Source of the DNA: Liolophura sinensis
Taxonomy: Eukaryota > Mollusca > Polyplacophora > Chitonida > Chitonidae
Length of the DNA: 64,000 nucleotides
Assembly: GCF_032854445.1 (NCBI RefSeq)
Contig: NC_088300.1
Span: 15,133,570 to 15,197,569 of the forward strand
Direction of reading: 5' to 3'
Under the pieces are notes generated by a model. That model saw only the letters and a program-made list of their open reading frames with translations. It was not told the origin of the DNA and did not search any database. Within the stretch, counting starts at the first letter, position 1. The number at the start of each line of letters is the position of its first letter. A program made the position numbers and the translations under genes. Of the stretch, positions 42,506 to 55,900 are shown in pieces.

Positions 42506-42790
42506 GGAGAGTCATTACTTCTCAGCCTAGGAATACCACGTTATTTTTCAATCATTTGTGGTTAAACGCTCGCTTTGAAGTTCCATTATCTGCACGATCG
42601 ATTATTGTTCAAGAATATACTGAAGAATCCACGACGGGAATAAGGCTCAGGGATATATCGATTAGACATTGTCACTGGCATTATAAAACATCCTATAAGG
42701 GAAAGAAGGTTATGAGTCTACATGCAGTTCTTAGGTATCGTTTGTTTCCTGGAATCCAAGACTTACCTCCGGCTATATCACGGAGCTATT

Positions 42791-43045
42791 AATTATTTAT
42801 TTATTTCATTGGTGTTTTACGCCATACTCAAGAATATTTCACTTATACGACGGCGCCCAGCATTATGGTTGGTGGAAACCGCTCAACGCCAGGGGGAAAC
42901 CCACGGCCATCCGCAGGTTGCTGCAGACCTTCCGACGTACAGTCGGAGAGGAAGCTAGCATGAGCTGGACTTGAACTCAGCGACTGCATTGGCGAGAGGC
43001 TCCTGGGTCATTACGCTGCGCTAACCGACTGAACCACGGAGGTCC
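42791..43045 (-). mobile_element. SINE family A, full length
   Basis: Complete reverse copy including the tRNA head (GCGCTAACCGACTGAACCAC). A 9-bp near-duplication CACGGAGCT / CACGGAACT flanks it. Confidence 0.92.
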
Positions 43046-43098
43046 CACGGAACTTTTAAGGCACGATATATCCGCGTAGGCACTGAATGCTACTCCCT

Positions 43099-43180
43099 GA
43101 TATATGACGGCGGCCAGGTTTATGGGTAGAGGAAACTGGAGGGAACCGTCATCTAGTACCTAAAACCCACGACCAAAACG
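43099..43180 (-). mobile_element. SINE family A fragment
   Basis: TATATGACGGCGGCCAGG, GGGTAGAGGAAAC and AAAACCCACGACCA are body blocks of family A in decayed form. Confidence 0.6.
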
Positions 43181-44665
43181 ACGATAGCTGTGTTCGAGCA
43201 CGCGCCTGATAGCTGCAACGAGCCTGTATCAGCGGGGTGACAACCAGCAGATACTATGTATTTACATGTATAGGCATATAGGCATAGCTGAATGCAGGAT
43301 AGAATAAGTTCGTGCACCATATGGCTTTTGGTGATTGACAAAGAAAAGGCAGAACTGTGCACATGTGACTTGTGTGACGAAATGTCAAAGCCCCTCGATC
43401 TATCATGTAGCCTTTTACCAGGTGTATAACCACGATCAAACACCTATCCCATATCGGAATGAAGGGGTGGGTTCACCGTAGCTGTGCATTCAGAATGACT
43501 GACACTACTTTCATTGCGTTTATTACAGAATATTGAGGAAAACTAAATTTATCTTGTGTAGCCCGCACAACCTCAAATCCGAGCTCACGTTTCATCATTT
43601 GACCCCACGTAGAAAATTTCACTGATCTTTGCCACTCACAAAACAATTGACATGTTTGGTGTACACAGATTCTCTATCAGTCATCCGAAGTGTCTAATTT
43701 TCCCCCTGGGTTCAAATGATAGTGGGCCTGGGACCTATGAAAGCAGACCTTTGAGCCGTATAGTATAGTCTAGGTCCTGCTATTCATACAATGTGTCGGG
43801 GTAACGCTGTACATAAGTACTATGTAAATATATTTGTGCCACTAGGGTACTGTTATATGCAACATTGTTTTATATAAACCAGATTTCAATGAAGTAGAAT
43901 TATTTAAATTAATAGTTTAAACTGAACCATGTAGTGTCGTTGCATTTTGTTTGAACCGTTTCAAATTGTAATAATCCCTGAGCTCACATTTGGAAGCTGT
44001 AAATATTTAGTGTTACCTGGGATTAAGGACCATCTTACTCCCAGGTGTTTACCGGAAATGCGTTACGGAGGTTTACACACATTCAAAATTGACATTTCAT
44101 AGCATCTATGTTCACTTGGCTGGTGTTCAGACTCATACATGGGAAATGTCGACTGATTTTTTTTTTTTTTTTTTTGTCCAATGTTGCTAACACATTTGAC
44201 ATCTTTTCAGCTGCATGAATCTACAGATGAGCAATACTTTCCTGGCAGGTGCAGTCTCTATATATAGCTACACAGACATGTATGGGCCTATTGTGGCACA
44301 TGTATACGCCACGTAATCTGTTAATGTTAATTAGACAGCAATAAGACAACAGAGCTGGAGGTGGTATAGTATTCTACATATGGTGCATGGCAACTTTACA
44401 CGGCAGTGGGGTGGGTGGTGGGCGATAAGGGCAGGGTGGGGTTGCTAGGCGTTCAAGAGAACTTGGTGACACAGTCAGTCAGACTAACTGTATACGTGCC
44501 TTTCAGCATAAACCTTGGGATGTTTAACTCTGCTGATGTCATGAAAGCCACACAACAGCAGCGTCTACTTCAGTGGCAGACTGGTTAATCGAATTACACA
44601 AGGCCTGCGCCGATACCAATATATAAGGCAGTTAATGCTTTGGATTGAATCAAGTGTACTGTCAA
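43181..44665. other. intergenic, no gene seen
   Basis: A poly(T) run lies near 44158-44175. The ORFs are short and unsupported. Nothing else is recognised. Confidence 0.45.
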
Positions 44666-44760
44666 CGCCCGATGATCTATACGACATCGAATCACTGTGA
44701 TTGTCGTTGTGATTCGATGTCGTATAGATCATCGGGCGATCTATACGACATCGAATCACA
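44666..44760. repeat. perfect 30-bp inverted repeat plus a third direct copy
   Basis: Left arm 44666-44695 and right arm 44709-44738 are perfect reverse complements with a 13-base loop. The core is GATCTATACGACATCGAATC. A third, direct-orientation copy of about 22 bases follows at 44738-44760, sharing the junction base. No degeneracy is seen, so the event is recent or the sequence is constrained. Confidence 0.95.
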
Positions 44761-44914
44761 ACCCTGCATCGGTACATTTCTTGGAAAAACTGAACTATCA
44801 TAGGCATCTATAATGATAACAAGCAATTGGCCTAATGGCAATCCAAATAGCATTAACCCAGGAGGCTGTATACTGTGAATAATTATTGAATTAATTTGTT
44901 ATTCACATCTATTT

Positions 44915-45095
44915 ATTTATTTATGATTTATTTATTTATTTGATTGGTGTTTTACGTCGTACGAGTATTTGACTTATATGACGGCGGCCAGTACTATGGT
45001 GGGAGATAACCGGGTTTACATTTTATTTGTTTATTTATTTATTTATTTGATTGGTGTTTTACGCCGTACTCAAGAATATTTCAGACCTTCCCACG
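44915..45095 (-). mobile_element. two SINE family A tail fragments in tandem
   Basis: Two TTTATTTATTTGATTGGTGT starts, near 44925 and 45025, each followed by a partial body. The second copy looks inserted into, or duplicated from, the first. Confidence 0.75.
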
Positions 45096-45389
45096 TACCT
45101 TACATTTAGTAATTGAACATATAATAATACTGCGTTAATTTGTACACTGGCTTTGCTCTGCGTGAATGAGCTGTACACACTGTTAACGGTCTGAAAAGGT
45201 TCTGATTACTTGCATTAACAACGAATAACATTGAACAGGACGAACATGAATATGCATTGCATGCTTGAAAATTGGATTCTGTAGATTTCGTGTGCAGCAA
45301 TATTTACGTAAGGGTGTAACTATATATAAACCCATCCATCATAAAAAAAATGGCTTCACAGCTGTACACTGATGTCCAGCGTATACACT

Positions 45390-45632
45390 CAAAAAATAAT
45401 CTGTTAACTGACAGAAAGTCTGTTGCCTGAGTGATGCTGGAGTATATTCTGTTATTATAACACAATAGTGTGTCCTACCCAACTTAATATTCTGTTAGTC
45501 TAATAGAATCTTTATGTTGAATTAATAGAATATGTGTGTTACACGTATAATCTGCTACAATAGCAGAATGCATTTTAGTAGCACACACAGACATTCTGTT
45601 AAATTTAAGATATTGTTATTATTATTATTATT
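45390..45632. mobile_element. MITE family P, copy 1
   Basis: The left end AAAATAATCTGTTAACTGAC then AGAAAGTCTGTTG and GAGTGATGCT is mirrored by the right end, which holds ATTCTGTTAAATTTAAGATA. About 55 bp of inverted ends are shared with copy 2 at 48208. The core is AT-rich with CTGTTAGTCTAATAGAATC. It has no coding capacity. Confidence 0.75.
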
Positions 45633-45635
45633 ATT

Positions 45636-45745
45636 ACTGAGAGTAGGTTATGCCCGGTTTCCTCAGACCATAATGCTGGCCGCCTGAAATATGCCCGAGC
45701 ACGTCGTAAAACGCCAACCCAAAAAATAAATAAATCAAACTCCAG
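45636..45745 (+). mobile_element. SINE family A, truncated
   Basis: GTTATGCCCGGTTTCC, CATAATGCTGGCCGCC and ACGTCGTAAAACGCCAACCC, then AAATAAATAAATC. Confidence 0.8.
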
Positions 45746-45836
45746 TTATAAATAAATAAATTCACATAGTTTAATAGTAGCATGTCTTCTTTTAACTAGG
45801 TATTTATCAAATGTTAAGACCTGTAGGCCTATATGC

Positions 45837-47096
<1,260 letters not shown>

Positions 47097-47150
47097 CATC
47101 CTCAAATGACTGAAAAATTGTTAAGTACGACTTTAAAAAACAAGCATACA
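47097..47150 (+). mobile_element. SINE family B tail fragment
   Basis: CAAATGACTGAAAAATTGTT then AAGTACGACTTTAAAAAACA. It is cut by the lone LTR that begins at 47155. Confidence 0.75.
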
Positions 47151-47154
47151 CATA

Positions 47155-48201
47155 TGTTATGTGAACAACCGCCGTTAGCTTCTAAGTTTAGCTTGCCACT
47201 GTTTAGATATGCTGAGTTCAGGGCCTGCTGTCTGCCTCTACCTTAGGATGTTCCAGAATACGCTCAGTTCGGTGCCTGTTTGTTTACAAAAAGTGTTCAA
47301 GAATTTTCTTATTCTAGACAATTCCACCAGTCTATATAAGACCTATGAAAGCAGGTCAAAAGGAAGAGAAAGGAGAATTATTGAGAGTTTGGATGCTTTC
47401 GCTGTGTGTTACTTTAGTAGGCCTTTTGTGCTGAATTTTGGTGTCTTTATAGCCTCTGGCTTTGTTATATCCTATCTCCACCGAGCACTTGTTCAGTCTG
47501 AACTTGTATATTTAATTTGTGCTCTTGTGTACACAGTGCTTATTAGTACACGGGCCCTGTCTGTGGAATTTTGTGTATATTTCGTCATACACTCAGTTAT
47601 ACTGTGGATTTTCCCTCTTGTGGATTTGCCTCTGAGCATTTATGCCTGTGTGGTGTATATTGTGGAATATATGCGTCCGTTTGGACTTGACACCGTTGTA
47701 CATGTAAGTACTTTAGTACTTGTATAGATACTGCTATCCTTTCTTGTTAAACTTAAGTACTTTAGTATTTGTATAAGTCTTATTATCTGTTCTTGTTAAG
47801 GATAATAAATTGTTGTAAACTAAAATCTGCTGGTTTTGGTTACTTTTTTTGTGCGGCTAAACTGTTGTGTATTTCGAACAAGCCATCTCTTTATAATACA
47901 GAGGGGCCTCCGTGGCTCAGTCGGTTAGCGCGCTAGCGCAGCGTAATGACCCAGAAGCCTCTCACCAATGCGGTCGCTGTGAGTTCAAGACCAGCTCATG
48001 CTGCCTTCCTCTCCGGCCGTACGTGGGAAGGTCTGCCAGCAACCTGCGGATGGTCGTGGGTTTCCCCCGGGCTGTGCCCGGTTTCCACCCACCATAATGC
48101 TGGCCGCCGTCGTATAAGTGAAATAATCTTGAGTACGGCGTAAAACACCAATCAAAAAAAAAAAAAAAATCTTTATAATACAGACAGTTTGGGTCGTAAC
48201 A
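47155..48201 (+). mobile_element. lone LTR of an LTR retrotransposon (fossil), with nested SINE
   Basis: The stretch starts TGTTA and ends TAACA. A 4-bp target duplication CATA lies just outside each end (47151-47154 and 48202-48205). An AATAAA near 47805 and a short duplicated AAGTACTTTAGTA block fit an R/U5 region. Without the SINE at 47903-48169 and its duplicated target the LTR is about 765 bp. No internal coding part or second LTR is present, as expected after LTR-LTR recombination. A Gypsy-like origin is a guess from the 4-bp duplication. It is older than the SINE inside it. Confidence 0.6.
47903..48169 (+). mobile_element. SINE family A, full length, youngest copy
   Basis: The best copy of family A. 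Head GGGGCCTCCGTGGCTCAGTC has a perfect A box TGGCTCAGTCGG (47913-47924) and a B-box-like GAGTTCAAGACC (47981-47992). It ends in a run of about 16 A. A perfect 15-bp duplication TCTTTATAATACAGA lies at 47888-47902 and 48170-48184. The perfect duplication points to a young insertion. Confidence 0.97.
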
Positions 48202-48207
48202 CATACA

Positions 48208-48436
48208 TGCACTAAAAAAAATGACCTGTTAATTTTGACAGAAAATATGTTGTCTTGAGTGATGCTACAATGCATTCTGTTGTTATGATTTAACAGTGTG
48301 TCATATTTAACATAATATCCTGTTAGTCTAATACAATTCTTATGCTGAATTAATAGAATAAATGTGCTGCAGTAACAGAATACATTCTAGCATCACTCAG
48401 ACAACAGACTTTCTGTTAAATTTAACAGATTCATTT
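48208..48436. mobile_element. MITE family P, copy 2
   Basis: The left end CTGTTAATTTTGACAGAAAA ... GAGTGATGCTACAATGCATT is mirrored by the right end AATACATTCTAGCATCACTC ... CTGTTAAATTTAACAG. The inverted ends are about 55 bp. It lies seven bases from the lone LTR and about 2.8 kb from copy 1, with about 75% identity to it. Confidence 0.8.
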
Positions 48437-48454
48437 GGGGGGGGGGGGGGGGGG
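48437..48454 (+). repeat. poly(G) run of 18
   Basis: Uninterrupted G18 directly after the MITE P right end. It could form a G-quadruplex, and its length is a likely assembly or sequencing weak point. Confidence 0.95.
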
Positions 48455-48984
48455 AGTATAAAGCATATACTTCAACGCCTATGTGTGGCGAAGATAAATT
48501 ATTTGCACAGCTAATATGCGATACATATCGGAATATTCTGACTTCATGGCCCGAATCCAACAGTGTTCCTACATAAAAAAGCTGCATCAGTGCATGCGTA
48601 AGTGCTTCCATTTCCATGCATGGTGACAGTTTATACAGAAGAACCATTCAGTATTCGCTTGTGTGATATATCCAGTATTATTGTCATCATCGATCCACTT
48701 CGCTTTCTCCAAACAATGCATGCACCAATCCCCTGCTTGACAACATGTATATATGTGTGTATCTTTTTATATAACACAAAAGGATTGTCCAGTCGTGGCT
48801 CCTATAATTGGACCAAAGAAAGCTACACCAAGGATATTAACTCATGTAGGTACTTCTTCGTGTGATAGTGAGATCCTCAGTACGAGCTCCTTGCATGGGC
48901 TCGAACGGAAAGCCTCCATTGGAGGAACAATGAAGATGTTTAGCTAGCACATGATGCATAGATGATGTACACCTTTGTCCGTTT
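48455..48984. other. intergenic, no gene seen
   Basis: No exon, repeat or signal that I can support. Confidence 0.4.
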
Positions 48985-49310
48985 CAGCCTGTGTCAGTGT
49001 ATTAGCTGAAGCCCCAACGTCACATGCGGGCTTCGTTAAATGCTGCAGCATTAAACTATCTGAAGCCCCACTGTCACCTATGCTCTTCGCTAAATGCCGC
49101 GTCAGTGTGCTACGTAACACTCTACTGTCACATATAAGGTCTTCACTAAATGCTGCGTCCATGTATTATCTGAAGTTACATCGTTGCCCTTCGCCCTCGC
49201 TGCGTCACTGTGTACTATCTCAATCCCAACAGTTACCTATGGCCTTCGTTAATTGCAGCGCCAATGTACTGTCTGGAGCTCCACCGTTACCTTTAGCCTT
49301 GTGTGCAACC
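48985..49310 (+). repeat. 57-bp minisatellite, five to six diverged units
   Basis: Units share GCGTCAGTGTACTATCTGAA, GCCCCACTGTCACCTATG and CCTTCGTTAAATGC variants. As 57 is a multiple of three, a 112-codon frame with a 19-residue period stays open; this is not evidence of coding. Confidence 0.8.
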
Positions 49311-49967
49311 TGAAGTCTTTGTCCTGTGTCCTATGTTCAATCCTCTGTGCTGACAAGAGATTAACGGCTGTCATCCGTGTTGTATGTTGATCGTTAAGAC
49401 GACGAGGTTCAACACTAATGGCGTGATGAATCACGCGGGATGATACAGCTCAACACATCCAGTTATCTCCAGGAACTCACTCATTGTCTGAGAGACATGC
49501 TGAACTCAGCATCGATTCATCACAATACACTGAACGAGAACAAAAGGAGAAAAGGAAAGACAAAAATTGACATGTCCATGAAAATACAATATTTTCAATG
49601 AGTGATGTGTGCCGGAGACATTAATATAATATAATATACGCGATAACATATTTCCAATTATGATTTTTTTTTCAAATGGTGTTTGTCGTCTTTTAAAATT
49701 AAACTTCCCTCTGGAATATATAATCCTTAAATGTAGTTCAATTTCCCGACTCCATAACATTTACTCAAAATAATTAGTTCTATTAAAAACTAGTGTTGTG
49801 GAAAATCTCTGCTACTACTGCTAAATATATATACCCGACTGGCATGCTGTATACTCTCAAGGCACCACGAGATATCGCAATTATTTTACTCTAGTTCAGT
49901 GTTTTACATGCTTGAATCCATTCCTATCTTCCTGTGAGCAGGTCGAGCTAGTCAATGCCTTGCTGTT
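49311..49967. other. presumed 3'UTR of the oxygenase gene, then intergenic
   Basis: Downstream of the stop at 49968 on the minus strand. No AATAAA could be found with certainty. AT-rich, without ORFs of note. Confidence 0.4.
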
Positions 49968-52900
49968 TCAGCTCCGAAACTGCTCGGCAATGCTCGGAGA
50001 CAGTTTAAAAGCTTGCCGGTAAAGTTCGGCAGCCCGGGTGCTCTCCCCATTTTCCTGTAACGAAACACAAGCACATAAAAAATTAATACTGCCATAAATT
50101 ACACGCTGTTTTACACATCCATTATGACAGTAACAGAAGTTTTCTAGAAAACGTACATATTTCCTGATGTAATCTACTATACTGTATTACATGTGTCAAA
50201 CTTTCAGTTACTCTCCAACTCTACTGTAAGACACAATCTGTGTGAAACGGAACAATGTATTATAGTGCAAGCCATATTTTTAGTTGAACAAAACTTTCTA
50301 TTAGTACAAACCAGGTGAGGCCTTCACAAGCGTGTTAAATAAATGTGACAAACACATGTTCGTGTTACAAAATAATAAAACAAAAACTTGTTTTCAACCA
50401 AAAGAAGTAATTTATGCATTTCAAAGGCAGTTGTTTATACAACAAAAGCTTGCGTATAACCTCCAACACATGTTTGTGTTCTTTCAACACAAGGCCATGT
50501 GTTAATTCAACATAAGACAGAGTTGTTCAAATGAGGCACAAGACTTTTGTTGGAAAGAATACAAGTTTGTGTTCATACAACTCAAGTGTTTTGTGTGTGT
50601 AGAGTCGCTATGTCGTGTGACGTATACAGCCTCTCTTTAAGTATGATGTATACAGCCTCTCTGTATGTGATGTATAAAGCCTCTCTTTACATGTGATGTC
50701 TACAGCCTCTCTGTATATGATGTATACAGCCTCTCTTTACATATGACGGATACAGCCTCTCATTACATATGATGTATACAGCATCTCTGTATGTGATGTA
50801 TAAAGCCTCTCTTTACATGTGACGTCTACAGCCTCTCTGTATATGATGTATACAGCCTCTCTTTACATATGACGGATACAGCCTCTCATTACATATGATG
50901 TATACAGCATCTCTGTATGTGATGTGATTTACATATGCCGGATACAGCCTCTCATTACATATGATGTATACAGCATCTCTGTATGTGATGTATACGGCCT
51001 CTCTTTACACATGATGTATGCATGAGGCTGTATACATCACACGCAGAGAGGCTGTATACATCACACGCAGAGAGACTGTATACATCACACGCAGAGAGGC
51101 GTATACATCACACACAGAGAGGCTGTAAGTTGGCGAATCTAGCCATGTAGTTTGTCTCCAAGCTCAAAGTTATCCTTTTATATGCGAACAGGCTGAGGAA
51201 TTAGGATATCTCATGCCAGGGACGGCATGTTTCATTCGAGTCATAAGGCAAATCCTGTGTTGCATGTAAAACTGCATGAGCCTCCAGTCAGTACAACGCA
51301 ATCCATTCCAGATGGTATATACTTCCTCTCCTTAGTGTTTGTATAGTCGTATCACACACTCTGAATACCAGTATTTAAACATGTAAAAATGCGCGAGATT
51401 CATATGATATGGTCACGTGACATAGCATACTTCCCCAGCCTTAGAGTTTGTATAGCCATGTCACACATTCTGAATAACATTATTTAAACATGTAAAACTC
51501 TAGATTCATGCATATGATGAAGGTCACGTGAATTTGTTTAGTGCGCACAGCTAAAAAACAACAACCAAAAAGCTACATGTGTGTGTTTGTATAAATATAC
51601 ATGCTGCTATGACGCCCATTGAAGACCACAGGGAGAATGGATCATTCAGGGAGAAGAATATGTATGCAAATCGTATGTTGTACCAGGGTAACATCTTGCA
51701 GGTCTTCTCCGAAAGCCTGTGTTAACCCAGATGAGCTACAATATTAGGCCCTATATACTGTTCCACGAACGTGTGTCCACAGTTCGGCAGATACGAGCTG
51801 ATTTACAAAAACCCGGTGCACTATGAAAAATGAATGTATCAATTAAATTTTCTAACATATGCTCATATCGTAAATGTGCTGGTAACACTTTAGGTAACAC
51901 TCTTAACATACATACAGATCAACCGATTTTTTTTTTGTTCCCGGATCGACTCTCCCTTCGATACGGCACTCTCTAGTGAAAGGCATCATACATCAGACAA
52001 TCCACTGTCTGTCCCTCACGAAAGGCTTACAGTACTGTTTATGGTAACTATGCTGAATCCAGTATTATTTTTACACACAAGTCTGTCAAATCGATTGACC
52101 ACATATACATGTACATGCACAAGTACACACTTATAAAGAGCAACGCACGAGTGTATTACGTGTTGTATGACACTATATAGTTCGACCTTAATCTATTTCC
52201 ACATTAACTTGGCTCTCGAATATTATAGTGTAATTTTCTCTCGGCCTATTTAACATTTCTCTTTTTATGTTGCAATCTACAATGCTATTTAGTCCTAATG
52301 GTAATAGACATATATATGGTAATATATATCAAATAATTAATTTATTTGATTGTTGTTTTACGCCATACTCAAGAATATTTCACATATAAGACGGCGGCCA
52401 GCACTATGGTGGGGGGAAATCGGGCAGAGTCCTAGTGCGACCCACGACCATCCGCACGTTATTGATAGACCTTCCTATGCACGGCGTATATATTAAATAC
52501 CTGGTATACATGTCGGTTGTTAATTTGAGTAAAATCCAGTGTTACAGAAACACATGAGAATTGAATGCATGATTGGCCAAATTATAAAATATACACCAGG
52601 CGACAGCCAGTTAGGAGGTGAAGTGTCATGGCTTAACCAGACGGCTCAGTGGTTTACGGTCAACCGGAGCTGGATGTGGCAGAGCGGCGCTTGCCTTTCT
52701 ATCCCTAGGTAATTTGCCACAGGGCAGGGTTCAATCCTGTCACAGGAGCCAGGGTTCAATCCTGTCACACGAGCCAGGATTCAATCTGTCACACGAGGCA
52801 GGGTTCAATCCTGTCACACGAGACAGGGTTCTATCCTGTCACACGAGGCAGGGTTCTATCTTGTCACAGGAAACAGGGTTCAATCCCATTTTCGGATAGG

Positions 52901-55900
52901 GAGTTGTCTGTATTCCCTTAGCTCCATGTAGCTATTTCAACTCCTCTCTTTATACTGGGCTGGCGAAGTATCGTAGCCATAGGAGCAACCAATGGGTGTT
53001 ACGCCTTGTCTGATAAGTCCTTTCTACACGATGTTTGCAGTCCAAAACAAATGTCATCTGTGCCTCTTACCTTTCGGCCGACGCGTGCACGCAACATCCC
53101 AGCTATACTCCACTTGGTAGTGGCACAACAGCCCCGTATTCACGGCATTACAACATATTGGGCCATTAGGACTGTCTTTTCAGGGTTAACGCATATGCGC
53201 CATCCTGGAAAAATAACTTTTTCAAGACCGATAACTGCGGTGAAGGCAAAATGGCTGCTGATTCAGCGGTGACCGTCTCGTGATTTCGGAGCTGGTGTGC
53301 CATTGCTGAGTGAAATATACCTGGGATGTTGCGTGTGCGGAGTTGGAGTCACCTGGGGCTAGCATTCCCCATATGCCTAAATTATTTTTTTTTCTGTCCG
53401 TCATGTATAAATAAAGCAGCAAATCAAAATATATGGCCAACCAGTCTGGTGTTTGTGACCTTGTTCGTCTGCATGTTCCTCGGGTGTAGGAGAGGTTTTT
53501 TTTTAACTTAATGAAACATGCTCTGTTTCTACGTTGCCGCCAATAAGCACCTGTACGAACGTTATCTGGGATGAGGAGATTTCTCAGAGTGCACAGGCTG
53601 CCTGAAATATTACACATCATTTTCTCTGGGATATACATTAATTGTATACATCCGGACCGGTTTTTAACAGACTGCCTATTGTACTTTGTCACTCGATTAG
53701 TAATCAGTTAACATTAAGCCAACTCGAACTAGACATTCTTCTCTAGTTTAAATCGAAGGTAACGGTAGATGTAAACTATATTCAAATTCTGACCTAAGTC
53801 ACAACTGGCTTTGTGGAGTCGACCCCTGGACCCGGCTCAACTTAGCTTAAGCTAAGTTGTGACTACCCTGACAACGTATGTTGTAAAGGGATGAAGTACT
53901 ACCCTGACAACGTATGTTGTAGAGGTATAAAGTACAACCCTGACAACGTATGTTGTAGAAGTATGAAGTACTACTCTGACAACGTGTATTGTAGAGGGAT
54001 AAAGTACTACCCTGACAACGTACGTTGTAGATGTATGAAGTACTACCCGGACAGCCTATGTTGTAGAGGTATAACGTACTACCCTGGCACCGTATCATGC
54101 TTAACATATGATGCAATGATCTGGACCACGCTTAGCATTTGATGCAAAAATAGGAGAAAACGGACAGGAGGCCATCCAGTTAAATTTTAAGTTACTGTAG
54201 TTGTTCATCAGTGCAAGGATTGCTTATCACCGCTTTAGCGAGTTACCTTCACACACAGTAGTTCATTTAATCGCCTGTGCCCGCATTCTTGCACACGTAG
54301 TGAATCACTCACTACTCTGTGCCCGCATTCTTGCACACGTAGTGAATCACTCACTACTCTGTGCACACACTCTTCGACACGCTGTGGTTTATTCGATCCT
54401 CCGTATCCATATGCTTTCGTACGCAGCTCATTCACGGCTTCAATCTATACTCGTATGTTTTCATCACTTGTGCTTATCATGTTGGTGGTTTACTCATCAG
54501 TGGTGCACAGTCTTATCATATTAGTGGTTTACTCATCACTGGTGCACTCACTTATCATGTTAGTGGTTTACTCATCACTGGTGCACAAACTTATCATGTT
54601 AGTGGTTTACACATCACTGGTGCACAATCTTATCATGTTGGTGGTTTACTCATCACTGGTGCACAGTCTTATCATATTAGTGGTTTACTTATCACTGGTG
54701 CACACACTTATCATGTTAGTGGTGTGGTATACTCATCACTGGTACACAAACTTATCATGTTGGTGGTTTACTCATCACTGGTGCACAAACTTATGTTAGT
54801 GATTTACTCATCAATGGTGCACAAACTTATCATGTTAGTTGTTTATTCATCAATGGTGCACAACCTTATGTTAGTGGTGTACGCATCAATGGTGCACAAA
54901 CTTATGATGTTAATGGCTAACTCATCAGTGGTGCACAAACTTATCATGTTAGTGGCTTACGCATCATTGGTGCACAACCTTATGTTAGTGATTTACTCAT
55001 CAGTGGTGCACAAATTTAACATGTTAGTGGTTTACTCATCAATGGTGCAGAAACTTATTATGTTAGTGGTTTACTCATCACTGGTGCACAATCTTATCAT
55101 ATCAGTGGTTTACTCATCACTGGTGCACAGTCTTATCATATTAGTGGTGTGGTATACTCATCACTGGTGCACTCACTTATCATGTTAGTGGTTTACTCAT
55201 CACTGGTGCACAAACTTATGTTAGTGGTTTAGTCATCAATGGTGCACAAACTTATCATGTTAGTGGTTTACGCATCAATGGTGCACAATCTTATCATGTT
55301 AGTGGTTTACTCATCACTGGTGCACAAACTTATCATGTTGGTGATTTACTCATCACTGGTGCACTAACTTATCATGTTAGTGGTTTACGCTTGTGCACAA
55401 CTTATCATGTTAGTGGTTTACGTTTGTGCACAAACGTATCATGTTAGTGGTTTACGATTGTGCACAAACTTATCATGTTAGTAGTTTACGCATCATTGGT
55501 GCACAAACTTATGTTATTGGTTTACGTTTGTACACAAACCTATCATATTAGTGGTTTACGCATCATTGGTGCACAAACTTATCATATTAGTGGTTTACGC
55601 TTGTGCACAAACTTATCATATTAGTGGTTTACGCATCATTGTTGCACAAACTTATCATATTAGTGGTTTACGCTTGTGCACAAACTTATCATGTTAGTGG
55701 TTTACTCATCACTGGTGCACTGACTTATGTTAGTGGTTTACTCATCACTGGTGTACAGACGTGTGGTCATGTGTACACGGCATCACTGACGTACAAGCCT
55801 GTTCTCATACGAATGGTCTTGCCACGATACGGCCAAAATATTGCCGATGTGGTGTTAAGTCACACTGATTCATTCTTTCATTCATGACCACAACATCCAC

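Noticed and set aside
47209-47727. 172-codon hydrophobic ORF
   Set aside because: It lies wholly inside the proposed lone LTR and has no recognisable domain.
47903-47992. tRNA-gene-like sequence with A and B boxes
   Set aside because: It is the head of SINE family A; it does not fold into a full tRNA cloverleaf and is followed by the SINE body.
48975-49313. 112-codon ORF with Cys/Pro-rich 19-residue period
   Set aside because: Follows from the 57-bp minisatellite unit length; both strands are partly open.
54361-55188. 275-codon ORF with a 13-residue period
   Set aside because: Product of the 39-bp array. The same array is open in another frame, so openness is not coding evidence.
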